Shown here: in pieces, positions 44,227 to 55,087 of the stretch | Layout of the letters: each line of letters begins with the position of its first letter | How positions within the stretch are numbered: the stretch's first letter is position 1 | Source of the DNA: Lucinisca nassula | Taxonomy: Eukaryota; Mollusca; Bivalvia; Lucinida; Lucinidae | Direction of reading: 5' to 3' | NCBI GenBank assembly: GCA_963580285.1 | Contig: OY757014.1 | Location: forward strand, 19,756,088-19,820,087 | DNA: 64,000 nucleotides | The notes under the pieces: generated by a model | Databases searched by the model: none | Seen by the model: the letters and a program-made list of their open reading frames with translations, nothing else | Told to the model about the DNA's origin: nothing | Program-made: the position numbers and the translations under genes

Positions 44227-44774
44227 TTAACCCTTTTTTGTACCAAATGGAATCGTCCTCCTTATATATAGCAGGGGTCTATTTCAAAAGTAAGGGGTGT
44301 CAGGTTGTGTTTTCTTCAAAATTCATTTGGAAAATAGCTGAACTTTTTGCAAACAGTGTAGGCCCTGATCAGACGCCGCGTTCTGCGGCGTCTGATCTGG
44401 GCCTGCACTGTTTGCCAAGGTACCCTTTTACGGATTTCTGGTTTTGTTTGTTTGTTTGATATGAGGTTTAACGTCCCCGTCAACACTGTAATGGTCATTT
44501 TGGAGACGGTGCTTCCAATTTTGTGGGACTTTTACCCGACACTGAGATGAAATGACATCTCAAGCCCTGTCGCCCAATGAAACCAATAGGGTTTATAAGC
44601 ATGGACGGTCCGTCTCACACCGCGGTTCCTGGACAGGCTTAGATCCTCTAAGCGGTTTACCAGTACTAGTGTGCGGGCCGGATTCAGCTCTGCGTGGAAG
44701 CATCAAGCAGCCCATATATTTCTTCAAGTCCCTATGGGCGGGGCGGTAGGGGTTTCTGGTACTGAATGGGTTAA
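44227..44774. mobile_element. P2 MITE split by S1
   Basis: TTAA at 44227-44230 and 44771-44774. The GC hairpin GACGCCGCGTTCTGCGGCGTC is at about 44371-44391. The paralogue 50942-51170 lacks the SINE. Confidence 0.85.
44443..44749 (-). mobile_element. S1 SINE, present only in unit 1
   Basis: A minus-strand S1 flanked by GG(A/G)TTTCTGGT at 44432-44442 and 44750-44760. Unit 2 has a single GGGGTTTCTGGT at 51145-51156, an exact empty site. Confidence 0.9.
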
Positions 44775-44978
44775 TGAATATTGAAATCAATATTAAAAGC
44801 GAACAGGAAGTCTCGAAAGTTGTCTGCCTTTGAAAAATGGCGAAACACTGTCCGGTGTATCAATTCCCCTTAAAATGCAGGAAAAATCACATTAAATATG
44901 AACCCGGAAGTATTCGACATTTGATTTTCTTAAAAATTTTAACAATACCCGGATCAATCTGAATATAACTCGCGGTAA

Positions 44979-45256
44979 TCATTACGATAACACATCCGTG
45001 TGATCTAGTGCATTTTTTCCATACCTCAAAAATGGTAATTTTTGGATGAAAAGTTGTGATATTTTTATATTTATACTCTAAACATATGTTGTGGATACTC
45101 GTTAGAACCACCTCAATGAGGCAGTTCTTTCAAGTACCCACAACCTATGTGTTGGAGCAGAAATCAGGAAATTGGTGTTTACCCCCTAAACCCTATGTTT
45201 CGCTATATAAAGTGGGGTTTAGGGGGTCTTTATTTCACGGGCTTGTTTCCGTGACG
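44979..45256 (-). mobile_element. family B MITE, present only in unit 1
   Basis: It starts CATTACGATAACACATCCGT and ends TTTCACGGGCTTGTTTCCGTGACG, with the central hairpin at about 45090-45142. Unit 2 reads GCGGTTATTCATTTG at the matching place (about 51365-51379), so boundaries can be read; the target duplication is short and uncertain. Confidence 0.8.
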
Positions 45257-45917
45257 TTCATTGGTAAATATTTGATAACTCCTCAGAGCAACAAGCAGAA
45301 GATGCAGACGGCATTCTGATTTTCTTTTATTTTCTTCTTCTTTGTCTTCTTCTTAATTATCATTATTATTATCAGTAATAGTAGACGTGGTAGTAGATGT
45401 AGTAGAAGTACTGTATTTACCATTCGTACACCTCATGAATGGTACATGGCTCAGTATTTTTTATAAGATACAGTTTCATTTCTGCAGCTATCCAATTGTA
45501 TCATTTTATCAAAAACAAAAACAAAAACAAAGCAAAACAACAAAAAAAAAACTCCGGTTTTCGCACATCTGTGATTAACGATCGGCTCGAAATACGTGAA
45601 AACATCTTGAAATAGCCGTACCAAACCCCCCCCCCCCCCCACCAAAAAAAAAAAAAAAAAAAAAGAAAAAAAAAATCAAAAAGGCGTTTAAGACAATTCA
45701 CACTGTGTACTTCTGCCATACCGTATAACCAAGCCATAAGGTTGGAATTTATTCATCGACTCGTACTGTCATACATAAGGTTATGTATTCATCGATTCCC
45801 AATGACTGTGTACTACTGTCATACCGCCCAGTTAAATCATAAGGCTGGTCTGTATTCATGGACCGTTTATAAGATTCTACCTAGAAACGACTATGCCATA
45901 ACAAACCATAATGATAA

Positions 45918-47026
45918 CCAGTGCTTCAGCTGAAGTGCACGACCCGCCGGATGCTTTTAGCTTTATGAGTGTTAACATATATTGGTACGGCGGCCATTTT
46001 GGTCATGTGACCTGGACCTAAAACGGTTCCCCCAAAAAATGCGCCTTATCGTAAGGAGCAAAAATATATCTTATACTTTAGTACTGTATTCTGAATCGTT
46101 TGCAGGATAAAATGCATTCTCACTTTTCCAATACAAAAGCATATGTGTCAAAGTTTAACCTAGGCACAAAGAAGGTCAAGGCCAAGCCAGGGTCACCATT
46201 TTAGCAATTTATGATGGGCCTGCGTCCCAGATGCTATTTATCAAGTTTCGTGGAAATCTGCCCAGTGGTTCTGGAGAAGACTATTTTTGAAGTGCTTTTA
46301 CCATATATGGATTGGCGGCCATTTTGGTCATGTGACCTGGACCCCATGAGCAAATTTTGGTTTCCCCCATCCCATAACGGCTCCATATGAAATTTGACTT
46401 CAATCGGCCCAACGGTTTCCGAGGAGAAGCAGTTCGAAAATTTCCACATTTTTCGCCTCGGCGAGGCTATACTTAATGGAATGTAATATTTCGCAAGTTC
46501 ATTGGTTAGATCTTATTGATATCTATCAGTATGCCAAAAATTGTTTAAATATTCCAAGCGGTTAAGTCACTATCACCAATTTTCACAAACGGGTTACGGA
46601 CGGACAGACAGACAGACCATATATGGCTTGGCGGTCATTTTGGTCATGTGACCTGGACCCCATGAGCAAATTTTGGTTTCCCCCATCCCATAGAGGCCCC
46701 ATATGAAATTTGACTTCAATCGGCCCAACGTTTTCCGAGAAGAAGCAGTTCGAAAATTTTCACATTTTTCGCCTCGGCGAGGCTATACTAAATGGAATGT
46801 AATATTTCGCAAGTTCATTGGTTAGATCTCATTGATATCTATCAGTATGTCAAAAATTGTTTAAATATTCCAAGCGGTTAAGTCACTATCACCAATTTTC
46901 ACAAACGGGTTACGGACGGAAAGACAGACTGACAGACTGACAGAATGACACGGTGATTTTAGGGCACTCTTAGAAAATCAACCGACTTCAGTCGGTCGCT
47001 TTTTCTGCGGGTCGTGCAATTTGTAT
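45918..47026. mobile_element. tandem-repeat element with TGCACGACCCGC inverted ends
   Basis: The left end carries TGCACGACCCGC (about 45937) and the right end GCGGGTCGTGCA (ending about 47020), a perfect 12-bp inverted pair. The interior holds two tandem copies of a unit of about 317 bp (from about 46297 and 46617, each with GGTCATGTGACCTGGACCCC and GCCTCGGCGAGGC). A GGACAGACAGAC-type microsatellite and a hairpin, ACCGACTTCAGTCGGT, follow. Unit 1 of the duplication reads AATGATAATTTGTATCC without it, so the overlap at the insertion is at most AA. Confidence 0.8.
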
Positions 47027-47070
47027 CCATTGACGCTTCATAAGATTTTCACAGAGACCATGCTGTATTG

Positions 47071-47282
47071 TTGACCCTTGTCCTGGTGAGCCCAGATATG
47101 TCATTTTTTTAAACAATGTAGATCAAGATCAGATGGCTTCTGAAAAAGCCATCTGATCAGGGTCTTCATTGTTTGTCATTCAATTTATGAATATGTTCCA
47201 ATAATTTGCCCCAAGGAATCTGATCGGTTGATTATCAGTAGTGGGTGTGGCATATTTGTATATTCAGAAGGCCAAGGGTTAA
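47071..47282. mobile_element. P1 MITE
   Basis: Paralogue of 39640-39861 with the hairpin module intact (GATCAGATGGCTTCTG .. AAAGCCATCTGATCAGG). Confidence 0.75.
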
Positions 47283-47375
47283 CAAAGCATAAGGCTGAAG
47301 TCAGAGGAACCTTTATTGTCAGTTTTTTTTTCATTTTCGACGAATAGTAATATATACTCCAATCAGTCGGTGCAG

Positions 47376-47884
47376 TTAAACCATTTTGTACCGGGAACCC
47401 AGTCGGGGCCTGTAGAAATATATTTGGCTGCATGAGCTGAAACCGACCGCACACGAGTACTGGTAAACCGATTAGAGGGCCTGCCCAGGCAAAGTGGTGC
47501 GAGTCGGCCCTTCCATGCATATAGACCCTATTGGTTTCACTGGACGGCAGGACTTGAGATGTCATTTCATCTCAATGTCGGGTAAAAGTACCACGAATTT
47601 AGAAGCAACGTCTCCAAAATGACCTATACAGTTTTGTCGGGGACGTTAAACCTACAAAAAAAAAAACAAAAAAAAAAAAAAAAAAAAAACAATCCCCAAA
47701 ACGGGTACCCTGGCAAACAGTGCAGACTCAAATCAGACGCCGCAACACACGGCGTCTGACCAGGGCCTACATATTTGCAAAACGTTCAAATATTTTCCAA
47801 ATATATTTTGAAGATATCACAACCTCGAAATTGACTCCAGCTATATATAAGGTGGAAAATTCCATTTAGTGCAAAAATGGTTAG
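47376..47884 (-). mobile_element. P2 MITE split by S1
   Basis: Paralogue of 39968-40446. Here the hairpin is complete (GACGCCGCAACACACGGCGTC) and the closing flank has drifted to TTAG. Confidence 0.75.
47395..47695 (+). mobile_element. S1 SINE with A-rich tail
   Basis: Paralogue of the S1 at 39990-40300, with an A-rich tail of about 45 bp. Confidence 0.75.
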
Positions 47885-48424
47885 AAATGACTTTTGTCGA
47901 ACTTGCCAGAAAACATAATATGGAAATGGATAGACTTACCTGACTTGCTCGATCTTGACTCCTTAGAAATTCTCTCGACTGTTTATTCATTGTACTTTCA
48001 GTGGCGTTTTAAAAAAAGATTTCGAACAATTCAATACTGATATTTGCTCAATCTTAAATCTCTCGTGACATGTAGATACATATATGCAGACCAACCCTCC
48101 TTGATTAAAACTATTCTGACATTCCGTTAACACAACGTTTCATTACAATTGGTACAATGACATGGCGTTAAATTAACGTTGATTCAATGTTGCCTAAACT
48201 TTTTGTCTCCCGGGTTAAATATTTGTTTAGCTTTCGATCCCTCTAGTCTAATTTACGGCTTCAAGTCATCCAACCCAAAGTTATTGGAAGATATGAAAAA
48301 AAAAACAGAAGAGCTTATAATGCTTATGTCCATATCACAGGTACTGACCAATTAAATTCAACCGCGGGCACATAACATATGGACACCTTCCAGGTGCTAC
48401 ACCCAATGTCTTCGACAAGTAAGA

Positions 48425-48487
48425 GACCACCTTTGGAACTGTTCAAAAGTGGTCTTAAAACCACTTTTGAACAGTTCCAAAGGTGGT
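48425..48487. mobile_element. F-type hairpin
   Basis: Paralogue of 40983-41045. The loop side reads GTGGTCTTAAAACCAC. Confidence 0.7.
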
Positions 48488-48645
48488 AGAAATGTGGGTA
48501 TTTAACTGCAGTTGAATCGCGCGCAAATTAGTGTGAACAATTACTTTGGACCTGTCCTTCAAAGAGCATTTGTCACATTTATATCTGCAGCAAACGGTGA
48601 GAATCTTGATCAAACGCTGCAATTTTCAATAACTGGTTCGACTAA

Positions 48646-48923
48646 ATCACGTGAACAAGTCCGTGAAATGAAGACCCCCAATACCCCACAGAGAAAATAG
48701 AGAAAACTGAGGTTTATGGGGGTATACATTATTTTTCTTATTTTTGCTCCAAGACATAGGATGTGGGTACACGTTAGAACCGCCTCAACGCGGCGGTTCT
48801 AACGAGCACCCACAACCTATGTTTGCAGTATTTATAAGAAAAAATTCACGGATTTTCATCCGAAAATGGCCATTTTGTAGATGTGTAAAATACACCTATT
48901 CGCACGGTTGTGTTATCGTAATG
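48646..48923 (+). mobile_element. family B hairpin MITE
   Basis: Paralogue of 41212-41500 with a small deletion in the subterminal palindrome (CCCCACAGAGAAAATAG). Confidence 0.8.
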
Positions 48924-48968
48924 AATAGTCGAAGACCAAATTTATGGTCTGCACTCTAAGACAGCGGT

Positions 48969-49291
48969 GCCATCACGAAAACATGCCTATATAATTTTGA
49001 TCCCCTTGAACCCCGCTTTTATATATGCAGGGGTATACATTATTTTTCTTATTTCTGCTCAAAAACATAGATTGTGGGTACTTATTAGAACCGCTTCGCC
49101 GAGGCGATTCTAACGACATAGATTGTGGGTACTCGTTAGAACCGCCTCACCGAGGCGGTTCAAACGAGTATCCACAATCTATGTTTTGAGCAGAAATAAG
49201 AAAAAATACCACATTTTTTATCTGAAAATTTTCATTTTTTCGGTGGTACACTTTACAATGTATTTGTATAGGCGTGTTTTTCCTCGTGCGT
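48969..49291 (+). mobile_element. family A MITE with extra partial hairpin
   Basis: It carries a partial arm pair (GAACCGCTTCGCCGAGGCGATTC) immediately before the full hairpin (loop ACC). The flanking phrase ACATAGATTGTGGGTACT is duplicated, so a stretch of about 50 bp has been copied in tandem. Confidence 0.75.
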
Positions 49292-49967
49292 TGGGACAAT
49301 GCCGTACAGGGTGGCATGTCTGGGTTCTGGTAAGGTGGGTTGGTTTACGTTGGTTGGGAGAAGTTGGAGTGTGCGGTGGGGCAACGTCTAAAACTCCCTT
49401 TTTGTATCCCGTGATATGTGATCTGTTACGATAATAAATAAATAAATATATAAATAGATAAATAAATATATATATAATAATGATTCTCTTAAATAAATAT
49501 TTAAAATAGTCACCTGTCCTGCAAGTTTACCCTGTTACCCTTTATACATTACGCTGTTATTGTCACAAATTCGCGAATAATCCAACATGCTTCACAAACT
49601 TCATATGAATAGAATATTATTTTTAAGCAAGGTGCACATTTACAGGTACGTACATGTATTTATGAATTTTAACCATATATGCCTAGCGACCCAAATCGCT
49701 GACAACCACTGAAGACCCAGATCAGACACCTCAGATCAATGTTTCCTTAATGCATGGACTGTTTGCCAAATTCACAACAAATAAAACAAGCCTGATGACC
49801 CTAGAAAAGGAAACAGACCTGTCCAAAGCTATGGACTGGGAGATTCAGTGCGTCGTGAATGGGTAAAGGGAGATGGATACACCTTCAGGGGAGGCAACTC
49901 GCAAAATTAATTATGCATCCATGTCAATTTGGGACTGAGCATGCTTCCGAGAAACAAATGCTGTCCT

Positions 49968-50179
49968 TTAACCCTCATCTTGCTGTTCACGACAACCCAT
50001 ATCTTTGCAAACAGTGTAGATCCAGATCAGATGGCTTCTGAAGAAGCCATCTGATCAGGATCTACACTGTTTGACATTCAATTTATGAAATAGTAGGAAT
50101 AAATTACATCAAGTAATCTGATTGGTTCAAAGTCAGAAATGGGTGTGGCCAAACTGAATATTCAGCAAGAGAAGGGTTA
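49968..50179. mobile_element. P1 MITE, present only in unit 2
   Basis: TTAA at 49968-49971 and at the right end (50176-50179). Unit 1 has one TTAA at 42686-42689 in the context GTCCTTTAAGAGAAGATCC, and unit 2 reads GTCCT-TTAA-element-TTAA-GATAAGATCC. This is a direct filled/empty pair. Confidence 0.92.
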
Positions 50180-50261
50180 AGATAAGATCCTCTTTTTCCG
50201 AGGGACAGAGTATATATACAACCGATTTCAATATCCATTAGACTTTCAGTCAAATGTAGCA

Positions 50262-50580
50262 GATTCAGCCCCCACCCATCGGGGCTTGAGGAAATATATC
50301 GGCTGCATGATGCTTCCACACAGAGCTGAAACCGACCCGCACCCAGAGTACTGGTAAACCGCTTAGAGGATCTAAGCCTGCCCAGGTAAAGCGGTGCGTG
50401 TCGGCCCGTCCATGCTTATAAACGCTATTGGTTTCATTGGGCGGCAGGGCTTGAGATGTCATTTCATCTCAATGTCGGGTACAAGTCCCACAAAATTGAT
50501 TGGAAGCAACGTCTCCTAAATGACCTTTACGGTGTTGACGGGGACGTTAAACCACAAACCAACCAAACAAACAAACAAAC
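50262..50580 (+). mobile_element. S1 SINE
   Basis: Paralogue of 43630-43965, with the same flanking AATGTAGCAGAT on both sides. Confidence 0.85.
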
Positions 50581-50941
50581 AAATGTAGCAGATCGGATGT
50601 AATTTCCGAGGTCAGTGCACCAGAAAGATACATCAAACTTTCACCAAAGACTTGTCACAGGTGACTGACATGTCATAGACTGTCTCTTATTTACAGAAAG
50701 TGGAAATTGTATCTGATTTGATACCTGCACACCTGTTATGTCATAATCTGTCTAGTACTTTACCTGTGACATCATAATCTAAAGTACAGAGGATACAGCA
50801 GTAGCTTTGAACAGTTACTGAGTATCAGGTGCACTCCAAATAAAAATCAAAAATGAGTTCCTTTAAGAGCAATGAAAACATTCATAAGAAAGAAGATGGG
50901 TCATACTACGTAGTTTCGGCTAATAAAGTCTAATGAATATA

Positions 50942-51170
50942 TCAACCTTTTTTGTACCAAATGGAATCGTCCTCCTTATATATAGCAGGGGTCCATTTCA
51001 AAAGTTGGGGATGTCAGGTTGTGTTATCTTCAAAATTCATTTGGAAAATAGCTGAACTTTTTGCAAACAGTGTAGGCCCTGATCAGACGCCGCGTTCTGC
51101 GGCGTCTGATCTGGGCCTGCACTGTTTGCCAAGGTACCCTTTTAGGGGTTTCTGGTACTGAATGGGTTAA
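50942..51170. mobile_element. P2 MITE without SINE
   Basis: 229 bp. The left flank has drifted to TCAA and the right TTAA is intact. GC hairpin at about 51085-51105. Confidence 0.85.
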
Positions 51171-51436
51171 TGAATATTGAAATCAATATTAAAAGCGAAC
51201 AGGAAGTCTCGAAAGTTGTCTCCCTTTGAAAAATGGCGAACCAATCTGTCCGGTGTATCAATTCACCTTAAAATGCATGAAAAATCACATTAAATATGAA
51301 CCCGGAAGTATTCGACTATTTTCTTAAAAATGTTAACAATACCTGGATCAATCTAAATATAACCCGCGGTTATTCATTTGTAAAATTTGATCAACCCTTA
51401 GAGCAACACGCAAAATATGCAGACGGCATTCTGATT

Positions 51437-51493
51437 TCTTCTTCTTCTTCTTCTTCTTCTTCTTCTTCTTCTTCTTCTTCTTCTTCTTCTTCT
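51437..51493. repeat. (TTC)n microsatellite
   Basis: A TTC run that yields poly-Ser or poly-Glu frames only. The paralogous site in unit 1 (about 45325-45355) is much shorter. Confidence 0.95.
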
Positions 51494-51582
51494 TTATTAT
51501 CATTGATATTATCAGTAGTAGTAAATGTAGTAGAAGTACTGTATTTTCGATTCGAACACCTCATGAATGGAGCGCTTTGGTG

Positions 51583-51745
51583 CTTTGGTGCAGTGGTAGC
51601 TGTGATCTGCTCGAGTTCTGCGGGTTCGAGCCTCACGCTGACAGAAGTGTTGTGTCCTTGAGCAAGGCACTTCATCCACATCGCTTACAAAAATAAAATA
51701 ATATAAAAGTACTGGTTACCACCCAGGAAATCCTGCTCGTAATGC
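51583..51745 (+). mobile_element. S6 tRNA-derived SINE
   Basis: Head GGTGCAGTGGTAGCTGTGAT (A box) and GCGGGTTCGAGCCTCACG (B box), then GTGTCCTTGAGCAAGGCACT and TACTGGTTACCACCCAGG. The acceptor stem is poor and the body is conserved in style, so I read a SINE. Confidence 0.7.
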
Positions 51746-52605
51746 TCAGATATGAGCGAGTAGCAGTAATAGGAGAAAAAAAGAAGACATGGCTTAGTAT
51801 TTTTGGGTCGATCGACCCAAATTTACTAAATGGCCAAACGGAATTCATGCAGTTGTCCACGTGACCATCACTGATTTTGGAAAACCAATATTATGTTTTA
51901 TTAATAGAACACGAAACGTTGCGCATTTTTATCGATGCAACAAGAGCTATCTATAGAGTCTTGACAGGAATCGTGTGCTTGATAATACCCAGATAAGACG
52001 CCGCGAAATGTGGCGTCTGATTAGCAGGTTTCACAGGAACTTCACTGTTTGCTTAAATAGTGGCATTTGAGGGCTAAACGAAATAGTGTAAGAATGCCAG
52101 GTTGGTCACGTAATGAAAGAAAACCAATATCTTAATCCAGGCCACGATGTCACGTGACGTCTTTCGGAACATTCTATTTATAAAACTGTTACACAAATAT
52201 ATGCCAAGTCGAGTAAAAATAGACTTTTCGCACTCCTGCTTAGAACTAATATGTTTAAGTGCAGAAATGAGTAACCCAGACTCTATAGGTGGTACCGTTA
52301 TTAGACATACAGCGTAGACCAAGATCGGATATAGAGTACATTGCTTCTGGTCAGGTCGGCACCGTTCGCCATATGTATGCAACAACAGTTTTAAACATGA
52401 TTTAGGGCCGTACGCAGACCCTGAAAAGGGGCGGGTTGAGGATGCGAATTTCAGGTATTTTGCAGAGGTGAAAAACTGTATGAATCTGAAAAAATTTCCA
52501 AAAGATGGGAGGGGGCTGCGTTTGCACCCTCCCCTCTCTGTTGAACAAAATCCAAGTACTGCCCTAAGACGTCAGAGCGCAGCGTAAGAAGAAAATTCTT
52601 GACTG
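51746..52605. other. mostly unassigned, unit 2 only
   Basis: A decayed hairpin module (AGACGCCGCGAAATGTGGCGTCT) is at about 51998-52020. I see no gene. The stretch is absent from unit 1. Confidence 0.45.
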
Positions 52606-52609
52606 TGCT

Positions 52610-52770
52610 CGTTTGTTTTATTTAAGGTTTAACGTCCCCGTCAACACTGTAAAGGTCATTTGGAGACGTTACTTCCAATGTTACGGGGCTTTCAGCTCTG
52701 CGTGGAAGCATCATGCAGCCCATCTATTTATTCTTGCCCCGATGGGCGGGGGCGGGTGGACTGTTCTCGT
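52610..52770 (-). mobile_element. S1 SINE with internal deletion
   Basis: The minus-strand tail and GTTTAACGTCCCCGTCAACA are joined directly to the head region (CAGCTCTGCGTGGAAGCATC), so the middle is missing. Confidence 0.75.
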
Positions 52771-53141
52771 ACACTTGTGCATTGGCAAACAGAATCTACA
52801 TAATCAGACGCTACATAACGCGATGTCTGATCAGCTCTACTGTGCTTGCTAAAAGTTAAACGAACAGTTCGATTCTCAGCTCAGGACTATTTTCCCAACC
52901 TACACTCAGAGACAATTGACCCACCAGTTCTCTCAGTGGTTTGATTTTATAAGATACTATTTCATTTCTGCAGCTGTCCAATTGTATCATTTTATTAAAA
53001 AAAAACAAACAAAAAAACTCCGATTTTCGCACATCTCTGATTAATGATCGGCGAGTGAAAAAATCTTGAAAATGGTCGTACCCCCCCCCCCCCCCCACAA
53101 AAAAAAAAAAAAAAAATCAAAAATGCGTTTAAGACAATTCA

Positions 53142-53594
53142 TACTCTCCCATCAACGGGGAATAGAAGTCCAGGCATCCTCATACCAAATTTCTAGTTCA
53201 GGACTTTTTTCCCGGTTCAGGACTTTTATCTCAGATACAGTCAACCCATCAATTCTGTCTGTGCTTTGTTTTGTCATGAATCCTCTAATTCGTTGGTTTA
53301 AAACAAGTTTCCTGACTGAACCGAGTGCAGATAAAAATATATATTCAGAGATGTGCGCTCGGCGAGGACTCGGTTAAGCCTGCAAATAAAAAAACTCATT
53401 GGAAGACAACCAGCTGGCATGTCTGTACGAAGATGCTGCAGGTCAACGGACATCTTTATGGCGTACAGCGAAGACTTAGATCAGACTACGCGGGTGCTGT
53501 CATCACGAAAAATAGTCCAAGGTATCCCCACATTATATAGAGAAAACTGGGGTTTGCGGGGGTATGCATTATTTTTCTTATTTTTCTCATTTCT
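53142..53594. other. unassigned, with a partial A/B MITE end
   Basis: No gene was recognised. 53503-53592 holds CATCACGAAAAATAG and the subterminal palindrome of an incomplete A/B-type MITE. Confidence 0.45.
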
Positions 53595-53874
53595 CATCAC
53601 AAAGAACAAATCCGTGAAATGAAGACCCCCTAAAGCCCACTTAATATAGAGAAAACTGGGGTTTATGGGGGTATACATTATTTTTCTTATTTCTGCTCCA
53701 CGACATAGGTTGTGGGTACTCGTTAGAACCGCCTCAATGGGGCGGTTCTAACGAGCACCCACAACCTATGTTTTTTATAGCATTTATAAGAAAAATATCA
53801 CGGGTTTTCATCAGAAAAGTAGCCATTTTTGAGATGTGAAAAATACACTGTCGCACGGTCGAGTTATCATAATG
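53595..53874 (+). mobile_element. family B MITE, with a further partial copy
   Basis: Ends CATCACAAAGAACAAATCCGTG and TCGCACGGTCGAGTTATCATAATG, central hairpin at about 53709-53764. A partial second hairpin (GCCTCAATGAGGC) follows at 53875-53945. Confidence 0.75.
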
Positions 53875-54298
53875 TGCTCCAAGACATAGGTTGTGGGTGC
53901 TCATTATAACAGCCTCAATGAGGCAGTTTAATCACAATCTTTGTTTGGAGTATGCATACGAAATATATTACATATTTTCGTAAGTTTGGAAATAAGCTCA
54001 CACGGACATGATGGTCTACGCATAGGCGCTTAATGAAAAAAAAAACAAACAAAAAAAAACTTTTTGGTGGTACTATATTACTAATATATTACCCCCATAC
54101 CCCCCCCCCCCATCCCCACCCCCATTTATTTTCCCTTTTTTTAATATTTTTTTTTTCTTTTTTTTTTTTTTCATGATTCAAGCCCCTATGGTCTTGAGCC
54201 CAGGACTCAGGAGTGGAGCGTAAAACCTGAACAAAAACAAATTTCATGCTGATTCACGTCTCGGCTCTTTATGCATGTTGTAACTTTAAGCTATTGTA

Positions 54299-54620
54299 CA
54301 GTGAAACTTCAATGGCTCGTACACCTTTGGGCCCTCGAAAATCTGTTCGAGGCAAGAGTAGTTCGAGCCACCGAGGGTTACTGTCAGGAGGCATAACGAG
54401 ATACTTTTTGACATCTTTTCGGTGTTCCATTATGAAAATGAATGCTGTGTGTACTCATGAGGCGATTCTAATGAGTACACACAACATACATTTGCAAGAT
54501 AAAAAACTAAAATCTCAGCCACTTTTTCTTATGTAGAGGATTTCCCGAGCAGCTCAAGAACGGGTTCGAATGAGCCATGGTAAACGAGCCATCGGTGTTC
54601 GAGCCATCGAAGTTCTACTG
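54299..54620. mobile_element. pogo/Tigger-like MITE
   Basis: Inverted ends CAGTGAAACTTCAATGGCTCG / CGAGCCATCGAAGTTCTACTG are flanked by TA at 54297-54298 and 54621-54622. CAGT(A/G)(A/G)AAC ends with TA targets are typical of Tc1/mariner-pogo relatives. A half copy of the AT-type hairpin (see 13393) sits inside at about 54440-54495. No transposase is encoded. Confidence 0.8.
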
Positions 54621-54822
54621 TATTTACCTTTATGAAGACCACCTTTGGGACTGTTCAAAAGCGGTATTTAAGACCACTTTTGAACAGTCCCAAAGGTGGT
54701 CGATGACCAGAGGACAGTGTATGCAGAAAACACACAGAAAGAATAGCCGCAACCTACTATAAGCTTTTGAAAGCAGAATTAGTCTTAATTTTAGGTGGTC
54801 TTAATAGCGGAATTTCATTGTA
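54616..54822. mobile_element. F MITE abutting the pogo-like MITE
   Basis: Hairpin 54637-54701 (GACCACCTTTGGG .. CCCAAAGGTGGTC) and terminus TAGCGGAATTTCATTGTA at 54805-54822. Its left end overlaps the TACTGTA that closes the pogo-like MITE, so the two may share one TA. Confidence 0.65.
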
Positions 54823-55087
54823 TCTTCCAAACAAAAAGTGTCTGGTCTGGGCCTGCACTGTTTGCCAGTGTCCGTGCTGATTCAGGTCTCGGTAATTTAT
54901 GCATGCTGTCACTTTAAGTGTTGCATTGCCTATTTTGGTATTATCAATTTATCCCATTTTGTACTGAATCGAATCTTCCACCTTATACTTTACAGGAGTC
55001 CATTTTGAAAATTAGGGGTGTCAGTTTGAGATGATTGGTACAATGTATTTCGTTTTAGAAAATGAACAAAAATCTTCCAAACACAAG

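Larger units (their letters stand above)
39455..45694. repeat. segmental duplication, unit 1
   Basis: From ATGTATTCATTGACCCCCAATG near 39457 to GCGTTTAAGACAATTCA near 45692 the order of sequence matches unit 2 (45778-53141). Aligned blocks are nearly identical by eye. Sequence private to unit 1 includes 42390-42566, 42722-43585, the S1 at 44443-44749 and the family B MITE at 44979-45256. Confidence 0.85.
45778..53141. repeat. segmental duplication, unit 2
   Basis: Tandem copy of 39455-45694, in the same orientation and starting about 85 bp after unit 1 ends. Sequence private to unit 2 includes the inverted-end element at 45918-47026, the P1 at 49968-50179, about 90 bp near 50838-50930 and the interval of about 1.35 kb at 51575-52925. 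Confidence 0.85.

Noticed and set aside
51391..51681. Poly-Ser and poly-Glu frames
   Set aside because: Translations of a TTC microsatellite.
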